From positions 1 through 64,000 of the forward strand of contig NZ_QGDS01000006.1 in assembly GCF_003149105.1 (NCBI RefSeq): DNA of 64,000 nt. The letters run 5' to 3'. The DNA is from Faecalicatena contorta. GTDB taxonomy: Bacteria; Bacillota; Clostridia; Lachnospirales; Lachnospiraceae. The position numbers and the translations under genes were made by a program. Of the stretch, positions 52,527 to 61,308 are shown one piece after another. Position 1 is the first letter of the stretch; each line of letters begins with the position of its first letter. Below the pieces are notes generated by a model, which made no database searches, was not told the DNA's origin, and saw only the letters and a program-made list of their open reading frames with translations.

Positions 52527-53359
52527 ATATATTTAAGGTCAGGCCCAAAAAGAATGCGCATAAGGTGTGGAATCATAAGCCCCACAAAACCGATAGGTCC
52601 TGCTAAAGCTGTAGTAGCTCCGCACAGCAATACCCCCGCAAGGGCTCCCATTCCTTTGGTTAATTTTGTATTGACACCCAAACCTGTAGCTATCTCATCT
52701 CCCAAAGCCAGACTGTTTAATGAGGGTATTAGTAATATGGAAATTATAAAACCTGTCAGCAGATAAGGCGTTACCATAATGATATCTGCCCAACCGGTAC
52801 CACTTATGCTGCCTACTTGCCAAAACCTGAAGTCGTCCATTACCTGAGATTTTGGCAGCATAACCGTACTGACTAAAGAGGCAAGTGCCATACTTGTGGC
52901 CGCACCGGATAATGCCAGTTTAATCGGGGTTATTTCCCCGCTTCCAATAGAAGCCATAGCGTATACAAAAACTGCAGTGACGCCTGCACCGGTTAAAGCC
53001 AGCCAGATGTATTGCTGTGGCAGATTGATATTGAAAAAAGCAATTCCACATACGACAAATAATGAGGCGCCTGTATTTACCCCTAAGATACTGGGGTCTG
53101 CTATGGGATTCCTTGTAATGGACTGCATAAGGGCACCCGATACTCCGAGCGCCCCTCCTGCTATTATACCAAAAACCATTCTTGGAATCCTTGCCTGTAC
53201 CACACTTACGGTAAATGCATCCCCGTTAGCACCTGTAAGTGCCGAAAGTACGTCGCTTACAGGAATGTACCGGGAACCTGTTGCCAGCGAAAGCATTCCG
53301 CATAGCATAGTGAATAGTATACTGAATAGGATTATACTTCTTATCTTAAAGTTTCTCAT
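52513..53359 (-). pseudogene. FecCD-type iron-siderophore permease, 3' truncated
   Basis: Reading leftwards, about 280 residues match the FecCD family: LATGSRYIPVSDVLSAL, ARIPRMVFGIIAGGALGVSGALMQSITRNPIADPSILGVNTGAS, FRFWQVGSISGTGWADI, LGDEIATGLGVN, and ALAGPIGFVGLMIPHLMRILFGPDLKYMIPMS. Family members run to about 335 residues, with two more membrane helices after this point. At about 52520 the sequence turns into the antisense of gcvT. The open frame continues to 52370, but that tail is not permease sequence. Its start overlaps the binding-protein stop (ATGA), as in an intact fec-type operon. The second permease and the ATPase are absent from the window. Confidence 0.85.
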
Positions 53360-54417
53360 TTCACCTTTTCTGCTGCCTCATTTAATAAAGAAACATACTC
53401 CTCAATTGTTGCAGGGATGGATAATACTGATGGTGTGCAGGATGCCGCCAATGGAGCATTAGGATCTATCATAACCACAGAACCGTTGGCAATAGCCGGT
53501 ATTTGTCCTACCAAAGAGTCTTCCTGCAGCACTTTCAGCACGGATTCATCTCCATAGGTAACGATAATATCAATATCTTTTAATACATCAACATTTTCAG
53601 AGCTTATTGTCACGGTAAATGCGCTGGGATCATCTGCAAGCTGCATAACACTGTCAGGAAAACCAAGTCCCAAATCAGTTAAATAGGAGGCCCGGGGATC
53701 TGTAGGCGTGTAAACATAGAATGTGCCCAGATCAGATGCATTGAAATAAAAGAAGGCGGCTGTTTTTCCCTCCAGGCTTTCATACTTCTTTATCTCCTCA
53801 TTGATTAATTCATCTGTTTCGTCGATTAACGCTTTCGCCTCTGTTTCTTTTCCCATACCTTGAGCATTCAGGAGTGTCTGGTCTCTCCAATATGTCTGCC
53901 ATGGATATTCAGGATATGCGACAACAGGTGCAATCTGGCTTAATAAATCATATTCCTCCTGAGTTATGCCGGAATAAGCTGCCAGAATAACATCTGGGTT
54001 CGTATCGCTGATGGCTTCATAGTCAAGACCGTCCGTATCATCAAAGACGACTGGTTCTTCTGCTCCAAGGTCCTTATACTTGGCTCCTGTCCATGGGGAA
54101 AGGCCATTTTCATCAATTTCTCCAAAGTTTGCTTTAGAGACCCCTACTGGAACAATGCCCAGTGCAAGTGGGACATCCTGATTCCCCCATGAAATAGTCG
54201 CAATCCGTTCAGGTTCCTTTTCTATAATTGTTTCCCCAAATGCATGGGTGATGGTAATCGGATATGTAGCAGATGAATCTTCAGAGGCCTCTTCTGTGGA
54301 TTTACCGCCAGTACTGTCTGCAGTCTTCCCGGTGGCTTCCTTGCTGCCGCAGGCTGTGAGTAAGGTTGTAACTGTTAAAAGTGCCATAAGGCTTAATTTG
54401 ACTTTGTTTAATTTCAT
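53356..54417 (-). CDS. Iron-siderophore ABC transporter substrate-binding lipoprotein
   Basis: A 353-residue lipoprotein of the FecB/FhuD class with lipobox LLTACG (Cys about 22), a Ser/Thr/Glu linker, then the type III binding fold: YPITITHAFGETIIEKEPERIATISWGNQDVPLALGIVPVG, NPDVILAAYSGITQEEYDLLSQIAPVVAYP, and VTYGDESVLKVLQEDSLVGQIPAIANGSVVMI. It should capture a ferric siderophore or heme-like ligand. The matching permease, next in the operon, is truncated and no ATPase is present here, so the uptake system may not work as it stands. A DtxR-like box precedes it at 54457-54475, which suggests iron-dependent repression. Confidence 0.88.
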   Translation of the reverse strand: MKLNKVKLSLMALLTVTTLLTACGSKEATGKTADSTGGKSTEEASEDSSATYPITITHAFGETIIEKEPERIATISWGNQDVPLALGIVPVGVSKANFGEIDENGLSPWTGAKYKDLGAEEPVVFDDTDGLDYEAISDTNPDVILAAYSGITQEEYDLLSQIAPVVAYPEYPWQTYWRDQTLLNAQGMGKETEAKALIDETDELINEEIKKYESLEGKTAAFFYFNASDLGTFYVYTPTDPRASYLTDLGLGFPDSVMQLADDPSAFTVTISSENVDVLKDIDIIVTYGDESVLKVLQEDSLVGQIPAIANGSVVMIDPNAPLAASCTPSVLSIPATIEEYVSLLNEAAEKVK

Positions 54418-54456
54418 ATTGTCCTCTTTTCTCCTTCATAAAAATAATCCACTCTT

Positions 54457-54475
54457 GTTAGTTGCATCTAACTAA
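54457..54475 (-). promoter_or_regulatory. DtxR/IdeR-like iron box
   Basis: A 19-bp palindromic element with TTAGTT and AACTAA arms around 6 bases, 40-58 bp before the siderophore-binding gene. The form resembles the TTAGGTTAG-type box of DtxR/IdeR regulators. An outer AATCCA/TGGATT pair could also form a stem. Confidence 0.5.
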
Positions 54476-54550
54476 GAATGGATTATACGTTAAGACAGAG
54501 ATTCTGTCAACTAAAAACTAAAAATTATTAAAAAAATTTTAATTAAAGTA

Positions 54551-55567
54551 TTATAAAGAAAAACTATCATGTAAATATAAATCGCAAAAACAGGTATAGT
54601 GTATTGGGTCTGCTCCTTTCCCGTCAGCGAGACGCAGAGCTGTATCAAAAGCTTTTATTGTAATCTCATCAAGAGGGCGTGCTATCATGGATAAAGATGG
54701 TATGTAATTTACAATATGCTCTGCATCCCCGGAGGAACCAAAACATAGCAGTTCAGCATCCCTTGGAATAAGAAAATGGTTGCGGGCTAAAAGTGGTATT
54801 GCACCGAATGCCAGAGTACTGTTCATACATATAATGATTTCCGGTTTTGCTTCCATGTTTAGTATGTAGCGTGCTGCAATGGCTCCGCCAATCATTGTGT
54901 TTTCTGTTGCGATAAAAGCATCTTTTGAAAGCTTGATTCCGTTTTCCTCACAGCAGCGTATAAATAAATTAAAATATTCATCTCCGTGCTGCCGGCTGTC
55001 TCTTCCTGAAAGTACCAGAATCTTGCTGCAGCCTTTTGCGCTAATCATTTTTACTGCCTGTGAAATAGCTTCGTCTGCCACGTAAGAAACACTGGAATAC
55101 CTTGAACTTGAATGATTATAGATTACAAAGGGAGCACTCCCGGCGCGGTCTTCCAATTCCTTTAAATCGTTTTCATTTTCTATGCTGATAACCGCAGAAT
55201 CATAAGCAGATATGTGAACCCGGTCAATTTTCTCTGTCAGCCGGCCTGTTTCATAGGGGCATAGTAGAATATTGTAATCTCGTCCTGTTTGTTTTCTATG
55301 CCTGTTGATGCTGGAATGAATGACATTCATATCCATCCATACGGAATTCACCGGAATAAAAAATGCAACTGTCGGCTGCCATTTTTTTAATGCATTTGGT
55401 TCATTGGCTGAAGAATTCATTTTATATCCCAGCTGTCTTGCTGCTTTTATTACTTTCTGGGCAGTATCATCTGCTACTTTATGTTCTTTCGCCGTCCCGT
55501 TTAATACAAAGCTTACTGTTGATACAGATACTCCTGCAAGCTTTGCCACATCTTTCATAACAGCCAT
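54551..55567 (-). CDS. LacI family regulator
   Basis: A 338-residue regulator. The LacI helix-turn-helix is at the N-terminus (MKDVAKLAGVSVSTVSFVLNG), with the hinge DDTAQKVIKAARQLGYKMN. The effector domain is divergent: WQPTVAFFIPVNSVWMDMNVIHSSINRHRK, KILVLSGRDSRQHGDEYF, and EIIICMNSTLAFGAIPLLARNH. It starts at ATG 55567 with GGAGG upstream. It is not adjacent to an obvious sugar operon, since the siderophore genes precede it and a MerR gene diverges from it, so its target is unknown. Confidence 0.85.
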   Translation of the reverse strand: MAVMKDVAKLAGVSVSTVSFVLNGTAKEHKVADDTAQKVIKAARQLGYKMNSSANEPNALKKWQPTVAFFIPVNSVWMDMNVIHSSINRHRKQTGRDYNILLCPYETGRLTEKIDRVHISAYDSAVISIENENDLKELEDRAGSAPFVIYNHSSSRYSSVSYVADEAISQAVKMISAKGCSKILVLSGRDSRQHGDEYFNLFIRCCEENGIKLSKDAFIATENTMIGGAIAARYILNMEAKPEIIICMNSTLAFGAIPLLARNHFLIPRDAELLCFGSSGDAEHIVNYIPSLSMIARPLDEITIKAFDTALRLADGKGADPIHYTCFCDLYLHDSFSL

Positions 55568-55726
55568 AATTGACCTCCATGTAGATAAATTATATTAATA
55601 TCTTAACAATATTTGGTTCAGATAACTCTAATATATACACTATAGCGGGAAAATTCAATCTTTGATTAAAATAATTTAAAAATTTTTTAATATTAAATTA
55701 AGTTCCACTAATTTGAAAAATCCCTG

Positions 55727-55757
55727 TTGACTCTCACACTGTGGTATACTCTATATT
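55727..55757 (+). promoter_or_regulatory. MerR-type promoter with 19-bp spacer
   Basis: TTGACT (55727-55732) and TATATT (55752-55757) are separated by 19 bp instead of 17, the hallmark of promoters remodelled by MerR-family activators. The MerR-type gene starts 41 bp downstream, so this is probably its own promoter. Confidence 0.65.
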
Positions 55758-55798
55758 ATAAGTGAGCTCAAAAAACATATATATGTGAGGAATTAAAA

Positions 55799-56617
55799 AT
55801 GCTTAAAATAGGTGATTTTTCAAAATTATCAAGGATCAGTATACGGATGCTGCGGCATTACGATGAAATCGGCCTGCTGGTTCCCAAGAACACAGATTGC
55901 TTTACCGGCTACCGCTACTATGCAGAGGAACAGCTGCCTGTTGCGGGCAGGATTACAGCGCTTAGAGATATGGGGTTCGGTCTTTCTGCCATAGGCGAAA
56001 TTCTGAAAAGTTACGATAATCCCCAGGCGCTGGCGGAGTTTCTGGCGGTAAAACAAGCTGAAGTACAGGCGGAGGCTGCCGAAACAAACCACCGTCTTCT
56101 GCTCCTTGAAACAGCCATTAAACGGTTGAGAAAGGATGAAACTGCTATGAATTATAATGTGACATTAAAAACTTTGCCAAAACGCTATGTTGCCAGTGTG
56201 CGGCAAGTCATTCCTGCCTATGATCAGGAGGGCACCCTCTGGAACATCATGATGAGCGAAACAGCCCCGCTGGGAGTACAATATGCCGACAACTGCCTCA
56301 GTCTTGCTGTTTTTCATGATGAGGGATACAAAGAAAGCGATGTAGATGTAGAAATCCAATGCGCCGTAAAGGGCAGCTATCAAAATACCGGACATGTTGT
56401 GTTTAAGGATGTGCCGGAGATAGACATTGCATCGGTAACTTACAAAGGCAGCTATGAGCAGCTTACCACCGTGAACCATGCGGTAGCGAATTGGGTAAGG
56501 GACAATGGCTACGAGTTTAACGGTGCTATGTTCTGCATCTATCATGTCAGCCCTGCCCAAACCAGTAATCCGGAAGAACTGGTGACAGAGGTGTGTTATC
56601 CGGTGAAAAAGAAATAA
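55799..56617 (+). CDS. MerR family regulator with GyrI-like effector domain
   Basis: A 272-residue BmrR-like regulator. N-terminal MerR winged helix: LKIGDFSKLSRISIRMLRHYDEIGLLVPKN, with TGYRYYAEEQL and ITALRDMGFGLSAIGEIL. A coiled-coil linker (about 78-110) precedes a GyrI-like/AraC effector-binding domain (from about 120: VTLKTLPKRYVASVRQVIPAYDQEG) ending YPVKKK. Family knowledge: such proteins sense cationic drugs or other hydrophobic compounds and activate efflux genes. No efflux gene lies next to it. Its own promoter has the 19-bp spacer. Confidence 0.88.
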   Translation: MLKIGDFSKLSRISIRMLRHYDEIGLLVPKNTDCFTGYRYYAEEQLPVAGRITALRDMGFGLSAIGEILKSYDNPQALAEFLAVKQAEVQAEAAETNHRLLLLETAIKRLRKDETAMNYNVTLKTLPKRYVASVRQVIPAYDQEGTLWNIMMSETAPLGVQYADNCLSLAVFHDEGYKESDVDVEIQCAVKGSYQNTGHVVFKDVPEIDIASVTYKGSYEQLTTVNHAVANWVRDNGYEFNGAMFCIYHVSPAQTSNPEELVTEVCYPVKKK

Positions 56618-56628
56618 CAAAAATATAA

Positions 56629-56680
56629 AAGGAGCTAGCGCCAATTGATTGATTTTTAGTCAAGGGGCGGAGCTCCTTAT
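56629..56680 (+). terminator. Terminator of the MerR-type gene
   Basis: AAGGAGCT (56629-56636) pairs with AGCTCCTT (56671-56678), with additional pairing of GCGCC and GGGGC inside; followed by ATTCTTT. Confidence 0.65.
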
Positions 56681-56835
56681 TCTTTGCATCTTTCCAATTT
56701 TAATGTCAGCATAATCCGTATATAACTGCAAAACTGTGGATAAAGAACTAGAAAATCTCCTTAATTTATTATATAATGAAGAAGTTCAGGTTAAGATTGC
56801 AAAATTATAAGGGGCATCCTGAGGAGGTAATAGCG

Positions 56836-57684
56836 TTGGGAGGACAGATTTTTTCATTGATTAGAACAAAATATAATACTTTATCAAATTCACAGAAGAC
56901 GGTAGCGGATTATATACTCAGTAATTCTGATAAAGTGATGCTAAATACGCTGAATGATACGGCGTGTGCTTGTGACGTGAGTGAGACAACAGTGCTTCGT
57001 TTTCTGCGCAAGATAGGGTTTACTTCTTATCAGCTGTTCAAGATTAATTTGACGCAGCAACTCTCTACGAATACATCGGAGGTTGTCTATGAAGATGTGA
57101 CGTTTCAGGATTCTGCTGAACAGATAATGGAAAAGATAATCCAGTCCACCACCAGCTCCATACGGGATAGCAAAGAAATCATAGATGCCGGGAGTGTAAA
57201 AAAGGTGGTCGATAAAATATGTGAGGCTAAGAAAGTTGTAATAATCGGCATGGGGGCATCAGGATCAATTGCAACTGATTTATACCATAAGCTGCTTAAG
57301 CTTAAATTAAATGCAGTATGCAGCAATGACCCACATATGATAAATATCCTGTCTACTAATTTGGATCCGGAAGATTTATTGATTGTAATTTCTCATTCGG
57401 GTGTGAGCAGGGAAGTTTTGGATGCTGCTTCTATAGCAGCGGAGCGAAACTGTGAGATTTGTGCGATTACAAGTTATGCAAAGTCTACTTTGGCCAACCG
57501 GGCACAATATGTGATTTGCAGTTCTTCGCTTGAGACAATGTTTCGTTCCGATGCCATGACATCCAGAATTATTCAGATTGTTATTATTGATATTATTTAT
57601 GTGTGTATCGTAGTTAAAAAAGGTGAGGGGATTCTGCCTCAGATTCACAGTTCGCGGCTTGCAGTAGCAAAAAATAAAATATAG
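56836..57684 (+). CDS. RpiR family regulator (HTH plus SIS domain)
   Basis: A 282-residue regulator. The N-terminal RpiR helix-turn-helix has LSNSQKTVADYILSNSDKVMLNTLNDTACACDVSETTVLRFLRKIGF. The SIS sugar-phosphate-binding domain starts at about 115, with KKVVIIGMGASGSIATDLYHKLLKL and LLIVISHSGVSREVLDAA. I chose TTG 56836 because GAGGAGG lies 8 bases before it; an in-frame ATG at 56776 would add 20 residues with no ribosome site. The adjacent downstream operon carries palindromes in its promoter and encodes sugar-acid-type enzymes, so this is the likely regulator, with a phosphorylated sugar as effector. Confidence 0.88.
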   Translation: MGGQIFSLIRTKYNTLSNSQKTVADYILSNSDKVMLNTLNDTACACDVSETTVLRFLRKIGFTSYQLFKINLTQQLSTNTSEVVYEDVTFQDSAEQIMEKIIQSTTSSIRDSKEIIDAGSVKKVVDKICEAKKVVIIGMGASGSIATDLYHKLLKLKLNAVCSNDPHMINILSTNLDPEDLLIVISHSGVSREVLDAASIAAERNCEICAITSYAKSTLANRAQYVICSSSLETMFRSDAMTSRIIQIVIIDIIYVCIVVKKGEGILPQIHSSRLAVAKNKI

Positions 57685-57731
57685 CATTATAAGAGTTGTC
57701 CTTGGGTGACTTCTGTAAAACCAAACTTAGA

Positions 57732-57782
57732 AAGAATATATCACAAAACTGTTAATTGACAGAGTGATATATTCTTTTTTTT
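57732..57782 (+). terminator. Terminator of the RpiR-type gene
   Basis: AAGAATATATCAC (57732-57744) pairs perfectly with GTGATATATTCTT (57764-57776), with inner CTGT/ACAG, followed by a T-run. Confidence 0.9.
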
Positions 57783-57840
57783 GTATAAAGTAAATAAAAA
57801 ATAAGCGAAGTTTTTGTGAATAAAGACACCGCCTTTCTTA

Positions 57841-57913
57841 TTGACTTATTAAGAAACAAAGGGTATTATAATTACAAAATAGTAGTAAAACTACTGTTAA
57901 TAAATTAACGGTA
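57841..57913 (+). promoter_or_regulatory. Promoter and operators of the dehydrogenase-aldolase-permease-kinase operon
   Basis: TTGACT (57841-57846) and TATTAT (57864-57869) are 17 bp apart. Immediately downstream are two overlapping palindromes: AGTAGT-AAA-ACTACT (57881-57895) and TACTGTTAAT-AA-ATTAACGGTA (57892-57913, one mismatch per arm). Their position fits repression by the RpiR-type protein encoded upstream. Confidence 0.6.
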
Positions 57914-57952
57914 GTAATAAAACAAACAATAAAGGAAAAGGAGAGATGCATT

Positions 57953-59038
57953 ATGAAAGCAGTACTTTTAGGAGATGCCATGATTCCGGGCAAAGGATTT
58001 GGTGAAGCATGGAAGAAGCACATGGGTCAATACGGAAGTAATATTATTGTTGAGAACTGGGAATCCGATTGGGGACAGCTTCAATACAGAAGGCTGGAAG
58101 TAGAGAAAAGAGGACCGGAAATTGAAACCGTCGATGAAACCATTTTGAAGGAGGGAAAAGATGCAGAGGCTCTGATGGGGCTGTTTGTGCCGGTTTCTAG
58201 TAAAGTTATGGATGCGATGCCGAACCTGAGATTGGTGGGGGTTTCCAGAGCAGGACTTGAAAATGTAAATGTTGAAGAGGCTACTAAGAGAGGCATACTT
58301 GTTTTTAATGTTAAGGGCAGAAATGCACATGCGGTATCGGATTTCGCCGTAGGGATGATGCTGGCAGCAGCCAGAAATATAGCAAAGGCACACCATGCAA
58401 TTCAGAACGGTGAGTGGAGAAAAACTTTTGTAAACAGCAATGCAATTCCGGAAATGCACGACAAGACGATAGGATTGGTTGGTTTTGGATACATAGGAAA
58501 GTTAGTAGCAAAAAAACTCTCTGGCTTTGATGTAAACGTAGTAGTATACGATCCTTATACGAAGGAAGAAGTAATTAATGAAGCAGGAGCTAAAAAGGTA
58601 GAGCTTAATGAGCTGATGAGTACAAGTGATTTTGTTTCTATGCATGCCCGTCTGACAGAGCAGAATAAAGGGATGATTGGTGAGAAAGAGCTGGAAATGA
58701 TGAAACCTACCGCATACTTCATCAATACCGGAAGAGCGGGGCTGGTAGACCAGGATGCGCTGGCTAAAGCTTTGGGAGGACAGAAAATCATGGGAGCCGC
58801 ACTGGATGTATTTACAACAGAACCAATACCGGAAGACAGCCCCTTCTTAAAGCTGGATAATGTAACCTTGACGACCCATATTGCAGGGACTACTTCAGAA
58901 GCACTTACAAATTCTCCTTACTTATTAATGGAAGACATAGCAAAGTTTCTGAATGGAGAGGAGGCACACTTTATTGTAAATAAAGAAGTATTGGAGAATG
59001 AGGAGTTTAAAACTTGGCTTGCATCTGTAAGAGTTTAA
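57953..59038 (+). CDS. D-isomer-specific 2-hydroxyacid dehydrogenase
   Basis: A 361-residue NAD-dependent dehydrogenase. The catalytic domain contains LMGLFVPVSSKVMDAMPNLRLVGVSRAGLENVNVEEATKRGI. The Rossmann motif is GLVGFGYIGKLVAKKLSGF (G-x-G-x-x-G, about 172), followed by VVVYDPYT. INTGRAGLVDQDALAKAL supplies the catalytic region, and LTTHIAGTTSEA carries the catalytic His. It would interconvert a 2-hydroxy acid and a 2-oxo acid, here probably a sugar acid. AAAAGGAGAG precedes ATG 57953. First gene of a four-gene operon. Confidence 0.88.
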   Translation: MKAVLLGDAMIPGKGFGEAWKKHMGQYGSNIIVENWESDWGQLQYRRLEVEKRGPEIETVDETILKEGKDAEALMGLFVPVSSKVMDAMPNLRLVGVSRAGLENVNVEEATKRGILVFNVKGRNAHAVSDFAVGMMLAAARNIAKAHHAIQNGEWRKTFVNSNAIPEMHDKTIGLVGFGYIGKLVAKKLSGFDVNVVVYDPYTKEEVINEAGAKKVELNELMSTSDFVSMHARLTEQNKGMIGEKELEMMKPTAYFINTGRAGLVDQDALAKALGGQKIMGAALDVFTTEPIPEDSPFLKLDNVTLTTHIAGTTSEALTNSPYLLMEDIAKFLNGEEAHFIVNKEVLENEEFKTWLASVRV

Positions 59039-59048
59039 GGAGGCTGGA

Positions 59049-59885
59049 ATGCTTACGAATTTAAAATCAATCCTGGATGGGGCGTATGCAGGGAAGTACG
59101 CAGCAGGTTCTTTTAACGGTTATAATTATGAGACATTTCGTGGGATAATAGAGGCAGGAATAGAAACGGATACGCCAATTATTCTGGCCTTTGGGGCAAA
59201 ATATTTAAAAAATATGTCTTTAGAGACAGCAGCGGGGCTGGCAGCGAGTCTGGGCAGAGATATCGCAATACCAGTGTGTCTGCATTTGGACCACTGCAGC
59301 GATATGGAAGTTGTATTCAGGGCAATAAAAGCAGGATTTGGCTCTGTTATGTATGACGGATCTGCACTATCATACGAAGAAAATCTGAAAAACACAAAAA
59401 AGGTTTGTGAAGTCGCACATGCATGTGGTGTATCTGTTGAAGGAGAACTTGGCAGTTTAGCAGCGGGGGAGAAATCACATGAAGGTTCTGAAACAGATGT
59501 GGAGGCTTATACAGAGCCGGGAGCTGCCAGGAGCTTTGTGAAAGAGACGGGAGTAGATGCTCTGGCAGTATCGGTTGGAACAGTGCATGGCCTTTATAAA
59601 GGAGAGCCTAATATTAGAATTGATATTCTGGAGGAGATTGATAAAAAGCTACAAATTCCATTAGTGCTTCACGGAGGGTCAGGAGTACCGGAAAAGGATA
59701 TATTAAATTGTATCAGTCATGGAATTGCAAAGATTAATGTAAATACAGAGATATCTGTTTATGCAGTAGAACAGACAGCAGATTATCTGAAAGAAGACCA
59801 ACCACATTTTTCAGTACTGTCTTTAAAGCAGATAGAGTATGTAAAAGAAGTTGTGAAGAAGTATATTGCATTTTTCGGCAGATAA
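59049..59885 (+). CDS. Class II fructose/tagatose-bisphosphate-type aldolase
   Basis: A 278-residue zinc aldolase of the FbaA/GatY family. Blocks: AAGSFNGYNYETFRGIIEAG, VCLHLDHCSDMEVV (about 75-88), GSVMYDGSALSYEENLKNTK, VSVEGELGSLAAGE, VGTVHGLYKGEP, LVLHGGSGVPEKDI and the canonical KINVNTEI motif, which the paralogue at 41788 lacks. Probably cleaves a phosphorylated sugar acid or ketose formed by the other operon enzymes. AAGGAGG lies before ATG 59049, 11 bp after the dehydrogenase stop. Confidence 0.88.
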   Translation: MLTNLKSILDGAYAGKYAAGSFNGYNYETFRGIIEAGIETDTPIILAFGAKYLKNMSLETAAGLAASLGRDIAIPVCLHLDHCSDMEVVFRAIKAGFGSVMYDGSALSYEENLKNTKKVCEVAHACGVSVEGELGSLAAGEKSHEGSETDVEAYTEPGAARSFVKETGVDALAVSVGTVHGLYKGEPNIRIDILEEIDKKLQIPLVLHGGSGVPEKDILNCISHGIAKINVNTEISVYAVEQTADYLKEDQPHFSVLSLKQIEYVKEVVKKYIAFFGR

Positions 59886-59905
59886 TACGAAAAGGAGAGA
59901 GAAGG

Positions 59906-61282
59906 ATGAGTTTAGGGTTATTATTAGCAATATTTGCAGTGGCGTTGATATTCGTGCTCGTGTCTATTATTAAGTTTGATTTACATCCGTTTTTGGCTTT
60001 GCTTATTGGCGGACTGATTATGGGAATGCTTACCGGAATGCCTCTTAAAGAAGTTGCAGATGGTATTGCAAGTGGTTTTGGAAATACGATGACAGGTATT
60101 GGTATTTTGATTATCCTCGGTGTAGCACTGGGACATTTGTTACATATTTCCGGATGCACAAGCCAGATTGCGGCCTTGATGCTGAAGCTGACAGGACAGA
60201 AAAGAGCTGGTCTTGCTGTTAACCTGACTGGATATATCGTATCCATACCAGTTTTCTTTGATGCAGCATTTGTTATCCTGGTCAATCTGGTCAAATCTCT
60301 ATCCAGAAAGGGAAAGATACCATTTGTATCACTTGTTACAGCACTTGCAGTTGGTCTTATCACAACTCACGCACTTGTCATTCCTACACCGGGTCCGGTT
60401 GCAGTAGCGGGTACGATGGGGGTTAATATTGGATGGTTCCTGTTATATAGCATTATCGTAAGTTTGCCTGCGTCAATCCTGGGCGGAGTATTTTATGGAA
60501 AATTCCTTGGCAGCAGGGCAGAGTATAAGGATGATTTTGCAAATGCATTTGACGATGTAGATGAAGAAAAAGAAATTTCAAGCGACAAGAACCTTCCATC
60601 AGGCGGACTTGGAATTTTATTGATTTTTCTTCCGATATTCATTATCTTAATAGGCACAGTAGCATCATTGATTTGTGATCCGGATTCTACAGCTTATATG
60701 GTATTCGGTTTCCTTGGGAATAAAAATATTGCCTTATTGATTGGATTGATTGTGGCTTTCTTTTCACTTCGAAAATACATTACTACTTCATTTAATGAAG
60801 TGATCACAGAGGCCGCAACACAGTCAGGTGCTATCCTTGCTATCACAGGTGCCGGCGGAGCATTCGGAGCAATTATCAATGGCACAGGTATCGGTGAAAG
60901 ACTTGTGGAAGGTATGACGAGTATGACAGACGGTGTTGGAATTGCAATGATAATAGCGGCATTTGTAATCAGTCAGGTATTAAGAGCGGCACAGGGCTCT
61001 ACAACAGTAGCACTTGTAACGACTTCAGCAATATTTTCACCAATAATTGCAGGTATGGCGAGTGTTTCACCTATCCTTGTGGGTCTTGCAATCTGTGCGG
61101 GCGGAATCGGATTATCACTGCCAAATGATTCTGGCTTCTGGGTAGTCAACAGATTCAGTAAATTTGATGTAAAGCAGACGATGAAAGTATGGACAATCGG
61201 AGGCACTATTTCTGGGGTGACTGCACTTGTAATCATCATAATATTAAGTGTATTCACAACTTCGCTTCCTGGCCTGCTTTAG
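59906..61282 (+). CDS. GntP family sugar-acid permease
   Basis: A 458-residue permease with about 12 membrane segments. GntP features: IKFDLHPFLALLIGGLIMGMLTGMPLKEVADGIASGFGNTM (about 22-60), THALVIPTPGPVAVAGTMGVN (about 153), AAQGSTTVALVTTSAIFSPI (about 365) and SLPNDSGFWVVNRFSKFDVKQT. Imports a sugar acid with protons. It is the second GntP protein in the window (the other at 21093) but belongs to a different branch. Followed by a kinase gene after 26 bp. Confidence 0.9.
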   Translation: MSLGLLLAIFAVALIFVLVSIIKFDLHPFLALLIGGLIMGMLTGMPLKEVADGIASGFGNTMTGIGILIILGVALGHLLHISGCTSQIAALMLKLTGQKRAGLAVNLTGYIVSIPVFFDAAFVILVNLVKSLSRKGKIPFVSLVTALAVGLITTHALVIPTPGPVAVAGTMGVNIGWFLLYSIIVSLPASILGGVFYGKFLGSRAEYKDDFANAFDDVDEEKEISSDKNLPSGGLGILLIFLPIFIILIGTVASLICDPDSTAYMVFGFLGNKNIALLIGLIVAFFSLRKYITTSFNEVITEAATQSGAILAITGAGGAFGAIINGTGIGERLVEGMTSMTDGVGIAMIIAAFVISQVLRAAQGSTTVALVTTSAIFSPIIAGMASVSPILVGLAICAGGIGLSLPNDSGFWVVNRFSKFDVKQTMKVWTIGGTISGVTALVIIIILSVFTTSLPGLL

Positions 61283-61308
61283 AAATTAACAGAAGGGGTA
61301 CGGATTAT

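Noticed and set aside
52527-52766. Extension of the gcvT frame as a real C-terminus
   Set aside because: These codons are the reverse complement of a recognisable FecCD permease gene.
61189-61308. N-terminal extension of the FGGY kinase
   Set aside because: It overlaps the permease 3' end out of frame; the ribosome site and family start fit ATG 61309.
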